Assembly (NCBI GenBank): GCA_032433595.1
Contig: JASWJB010000230.1
Coordinates: forward strand, 1 to 64,000
From: Conoideocrella luteorostrata
Lineage: Eukaryota > Ascomycota > Sordariomycetes > Hypocreales > Clavicipitaceae
Length of the DNA: 64,000 nt
Direction: 5' to 3'
This document shows, in pieces, positions 60,896-64,000 of the stretch; within the stretch, counting starts at the first letter, position 1; each line of letters begins with the position of its first letter. The notes beneath the pieces were generated by a model that saw nothing but the letters and a program-made list of their open reading frames with translations, searched no databases and was not told where the DNA came from. The position numbers and the translations under genes were made by a program.

Positions 60896-62850
60896 ATGTC
60901 CACCGCTACCATGGCCTCGCAATTTCCCATGCAGCCGTTCTATAGACCAGGCGCCCCTCTTACTGTAGATACGCACCATGCGCAGCAAAAGTACTATGAA
61001 GAGGATGACAAGAACGGCCAGCTAGACGAAAGCTCCATCGAGCATGGGACGGTCGACTCTGGATTGGAGCTGTCACCACCGATGGCCAACAGCCGGAGAG
61101 AATCTTTCGCTGTCGGAACCACAATGTTCTCCCCAAAGAGAGAAGATTGGCAGTCTGTGGACATGCAGTCTGTACCTTCCAACCCATTTGCAGACCAGAA
61201 CGGCGGAAATAATGGGAGCGCTCACAACCCTTTCATGCGTTTGGATCAGTCACATAACCACGTCTTCTCCCCACCAAGCAATCACTGGGATATGAGCAAT
61301 AGCTCCAGTTCTCAGACAGCAATGCAGCAGTTCAACCATGTCCAAGGCGCATTTGACAACAGCACTTCAGTCTTCCAGCGATCGATGCAGAATCAAAATC
61401 TTTTTAATACAGGAAACATGTTTGCATCGTTAAATCCCGAGGATCAGTCGATACCATCATCTCCTCAGAAGGAGTGGATTGCCCATCCTGCCCAGGACAT
61501 GACGAAGAAAATGCAACACGGAGATTCCATGCTCCGGTCTCACAATGATCTTCGACGAGGAGACGGTATCAGAAAGAAGAATGCACGCTTTGATATACCG
61601 GCCGAACGCAACCTGAACAATATTGACACCCTCATTGCCCAATCCTCAGACGACCAAGAGATCAAGGAGTTGAAGCAACAAAAGCGCCTACTCAGGAATC
61701 GCCAAGCAGCGTAAGTGCCTCGTCAAATACATTTTCCAAGAATCAAATTTGCTAACACCGCCTTCAAAGTCTTGACTCGAGGCAGCGGAAGAAGCAACAC
61801 ACCGAACGTCTAGAAGATGAGAAAAAGCAGTACACAGCCGTAATCAGTGATTTGGAAGAGGTGGTATCGACCTGGAAGGAGAAATTCGACATGCTAATGC
61901 AAGAGAAGAGCAACTTGGTAGGCTACCTTGAGCAAATGACTATAGAGAAGGACGACATGATTCGCACACATACTCTTGAGACTGGTGAGCTACGTAAAAA
62001 GGTCAGCGTTTTGACAGAACATGTCCAACGCCTGGAGAGCCAGCCTATGGCTTCTTCGGCTCGAAGAGTGGGCGATGAATTCTCGGATACCTACGATGGT
62101 ATGGAAAGCATGGGACTACATGGTGCTTGGGATAACTCGAACTTCATGAACGAGTATTCTCAGGCACAACATCAAGTCAGACCGCAAATGTCGCTCATAC
62201 CGGCCAAGAAGAATGACAGCGTCGTGCCTTCTGAAAGTGACAAGGGTGCTGCCCAAGGAGGATTGCTGTTTATGCTCTTCCTTGTTGGCGCATTTGTCAT
62301 GTCTAGTCGCTCCATGCCGGCCATCCCACGTGTTTCTGAAGATGTCCGGACCGCCTCTGCCACCCTACTTGACAATGTTCTCAAGGACGCTGGTATTAGC
62401 TCTCAGTCAACGAGCATGCAGCCCATTGCCCCCCAACCATCCGGGGGTACCTGGATCCATCCTCCGGTGCCTGGTACCGGCATAACCGACATCAACATGG
62501 AGGGGAGCGCTCCATCAATGCTCGAGGAGCTTGGAGACTCTTTGACACAGCCAACACAACAACAAATGAATGAGCACATATTCTCTCTTTCAGCAGCACA
62601 GTACGATGGTGTCAGCAACCACGAGTTTCTACAGAATGCTCCCGGAAGATCTGCCAGCCAGGGACGAAAGAACTTGGCAGACGCTCTCACGGCGATGCGC
62701 GCAGCCAACAAGCAGGGCGGTGCCGCTGATGTATACACACGATCACTTCTTTGGGATCAGATTCCCAATGAGGTTGTGCGAAATTTTGCAAAAATGGTTG
62801 CCGAGTGCAACAACGCCCAGAATGAGCAGCAATGCAATGAATCACAATGA
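60896..62850 (+). CDS. bZIP transcription factor with a hydrophobic segment after the zipper
   Basis: Two exons, 60896-61710 and 61770-62850, donor GTAAGT and acceptor CAAAG; 631 residues. A second in-frame ATG at 60911 has a better context (TACCATGG). Residues 1-250 are polar, rich in Asn, Ser and Gln. The basic region spans the splice site at about residues 258-282 (KRLLRNRQAA then LDSRQRKKQH), showing the bZIP Asn-x7-Arg pattern. A coiled coil follows to about residue 360. Near residues 435-449 there is a 15-residue hydrophobic segment (GLLFMLFLVGAFVMS) flanked by Lys/Arg, then about 180 polar residues. The basic region resembles a conserved group of filamentous-fungal bZIPs that I cannot name securely. 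The hydrophobic segment suggests either membrane tethering with release by proteolysis, as in ATF6-type factors, or a buried helix. Confidence 0.85.
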
Positions 62851-64000
62851 TGATGATATGAAACGAATACAGCAAAATGAATCTCACGATGACGATTTTT
62901 TACGGATTATTTTACGGATTTTTCACGACCACAGCAATTTTAATGACAATGTTCTCGATTTCTTGTTTCTTATTACCGTGCTACTTTACTTTGTTTTTCT
63001 GTCTCTTTTGTCGCATTTGATGATGCTGTGTTACGTACTCATATGCTGCCATTGTGCAAGTAACTCAGCCAAACAGACCATTTGCTCACGCACCGGAAGT
63101 GTTGTCTTATCTGTCAACTATTGTTCTAAATTGCTCATGATGAAAGTATTTCACTTGACTATTATTGTTTGGAATTGTTTGTTTTCTCTATTTAAGCAAG
63201 CGAGCGAGCATTGATTTCTTCCCTTCTTGTGAATATTCGCCTTGCAGCCTGCTCCTTCGACCAGGTCACTCTTCGCCCGTACCGCACATGCCCTTTTTGA
63301 GCTCGAGGCTTTAAATATCAGTGGCGATCATATACAATATTACCAGGACGTCCTAACTCATGACTGTTGGTTATGGACAGTGGAGGATTATGGAGCTGTG
63401 GAATGGAAGGCAATAAGGGAGAGACGGCAAACGACCGGGAAGCTGTTTTGAGAGATGGGAAGATGAGTGAACCATGTTGCCCTATCAGGCATCGCAAAGA
63501 CTCGAGATGGGAAGAGTGGGAGTGGTGGAAGATTGCAGGCTAGCGCGCCACGCCGATGAGATCACGACGTCGGTTCATCGGTCATGGACGACATGTTTTC
63601 TACTTTATTTCCCCCACCACCTACTATTGATAAATCACAGCAAGCGCGACGTAGTTCACGTCTCGCAATCTATTTGGCTTTCTATTTTTTTTGTTTGTTT
63701 GTCAATAATGACATTATGGCAACGACTGTTGATGCAGTCTTTTGCTGCAGATATCTTTGAGAATCAAACTTCAATACAAACGATGCTACTTGGTTAACTT
63801 TGCACGCTCGCATTCACTCAATACTGTGCACAATTCAAGGTGGAGATGGAATTTAGATGCGAGCCACGGGGGAACACATGCATTTGGCTATGACGCATAA
63901 ATCCGAGTAGCTGGTCTGTCCGCTCTGTCCGCATGCAGGCCAGGCAGGCAATGCAGCATCTATTCTCAGCAACGTGACGACGACGACAAGCGAGAGGCTG
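62851..64000. other. downstream of the bZIP gene, no supported gene
   Basis: Probably contains the bZIP 3' untranslated region. The open frames here are short, without family resemblance or splice support. Confidence 0.4.

Overview
This window looks like nuclear DNA of a filamentous ascomycete, most likely a member of the Sordariomycetes and probably Hypocreales. The genes are multi-exon with short introns (mostly 57-140 bp), GTRNGT-type donors, CTAAC/CTGAC branch sites and YAG acceptors. They encode typical fungal families: CRT10, Kre9/KNH-like GPI protein, DUF3605, Zn2Cys6 and bZIP regulators, and a fungal seven-helix receptor. The order and species are inferences; no rRNA, tRNA or marker gene was found to fix them.

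Layout. At 0.8-9.3 kb three minus-strand genes lie in tandem: a CRT10-like regulator, a membrane-anchored GH5 glycosidase and a seven-helix receptor with a cysteine-rich N-terminus. At 9.3-21.1 kb there is a gene desert of almost 12 kb. At 21.1-29.0 kb come a two-domain dihydroneopterin aldolase-like gene (+), a convergent DUF3605 gene (-) and UTP-glucose-1-phosphate uridylyltransferase (+). At 32.4-35.2 kb lie a GPI-anchored Kre9-like wall protein (+) and an unrecognised 195-residue ORF (-). At 40.3-43.3 kb is a five-exon Zn2Cys6 factor (-), set between two copies of a short inverted-repeat element (38.1 and 45.1 kb). At 47.3-54.0 kb there are a patatin-like protein (-), LEO1 of the Paf1 complex (-) and, divergent from it, a MOB2-like kinase activator (+). 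At 60.9-62.9 kb is a bZIP factor (+) with a hydrophobic segment after the zipper. This is not a biosynthetic cluster. Most genes are housekeeping or regulatory; UGP, the Kre9-like protein, the GH5 enzyme and MOB2 share a loose theme of cell wall and polarity.

The most unusual feature is between the genes. The 9-mer TACTCCGTA/TACGGAGTA occurs 47 times by eye count, about 0.5 being expected by chance, and never in an exon I modelled. It occurs singly, in TA-sharing chains and as palindromes. Aligning the two inverted-repeat element copies shows that each carries one 9-mer where the other has only TA. In both cases the change is a 7-bp insertion that reads as CGGAG set between duplicated TA dinucleotides. 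This suggests that the motif arises by repeated insertion, or as excision scars, at TA sites.

All gene models are hand-spliced from the sequence. Every model closes in frame, but no transcript or database search was available.
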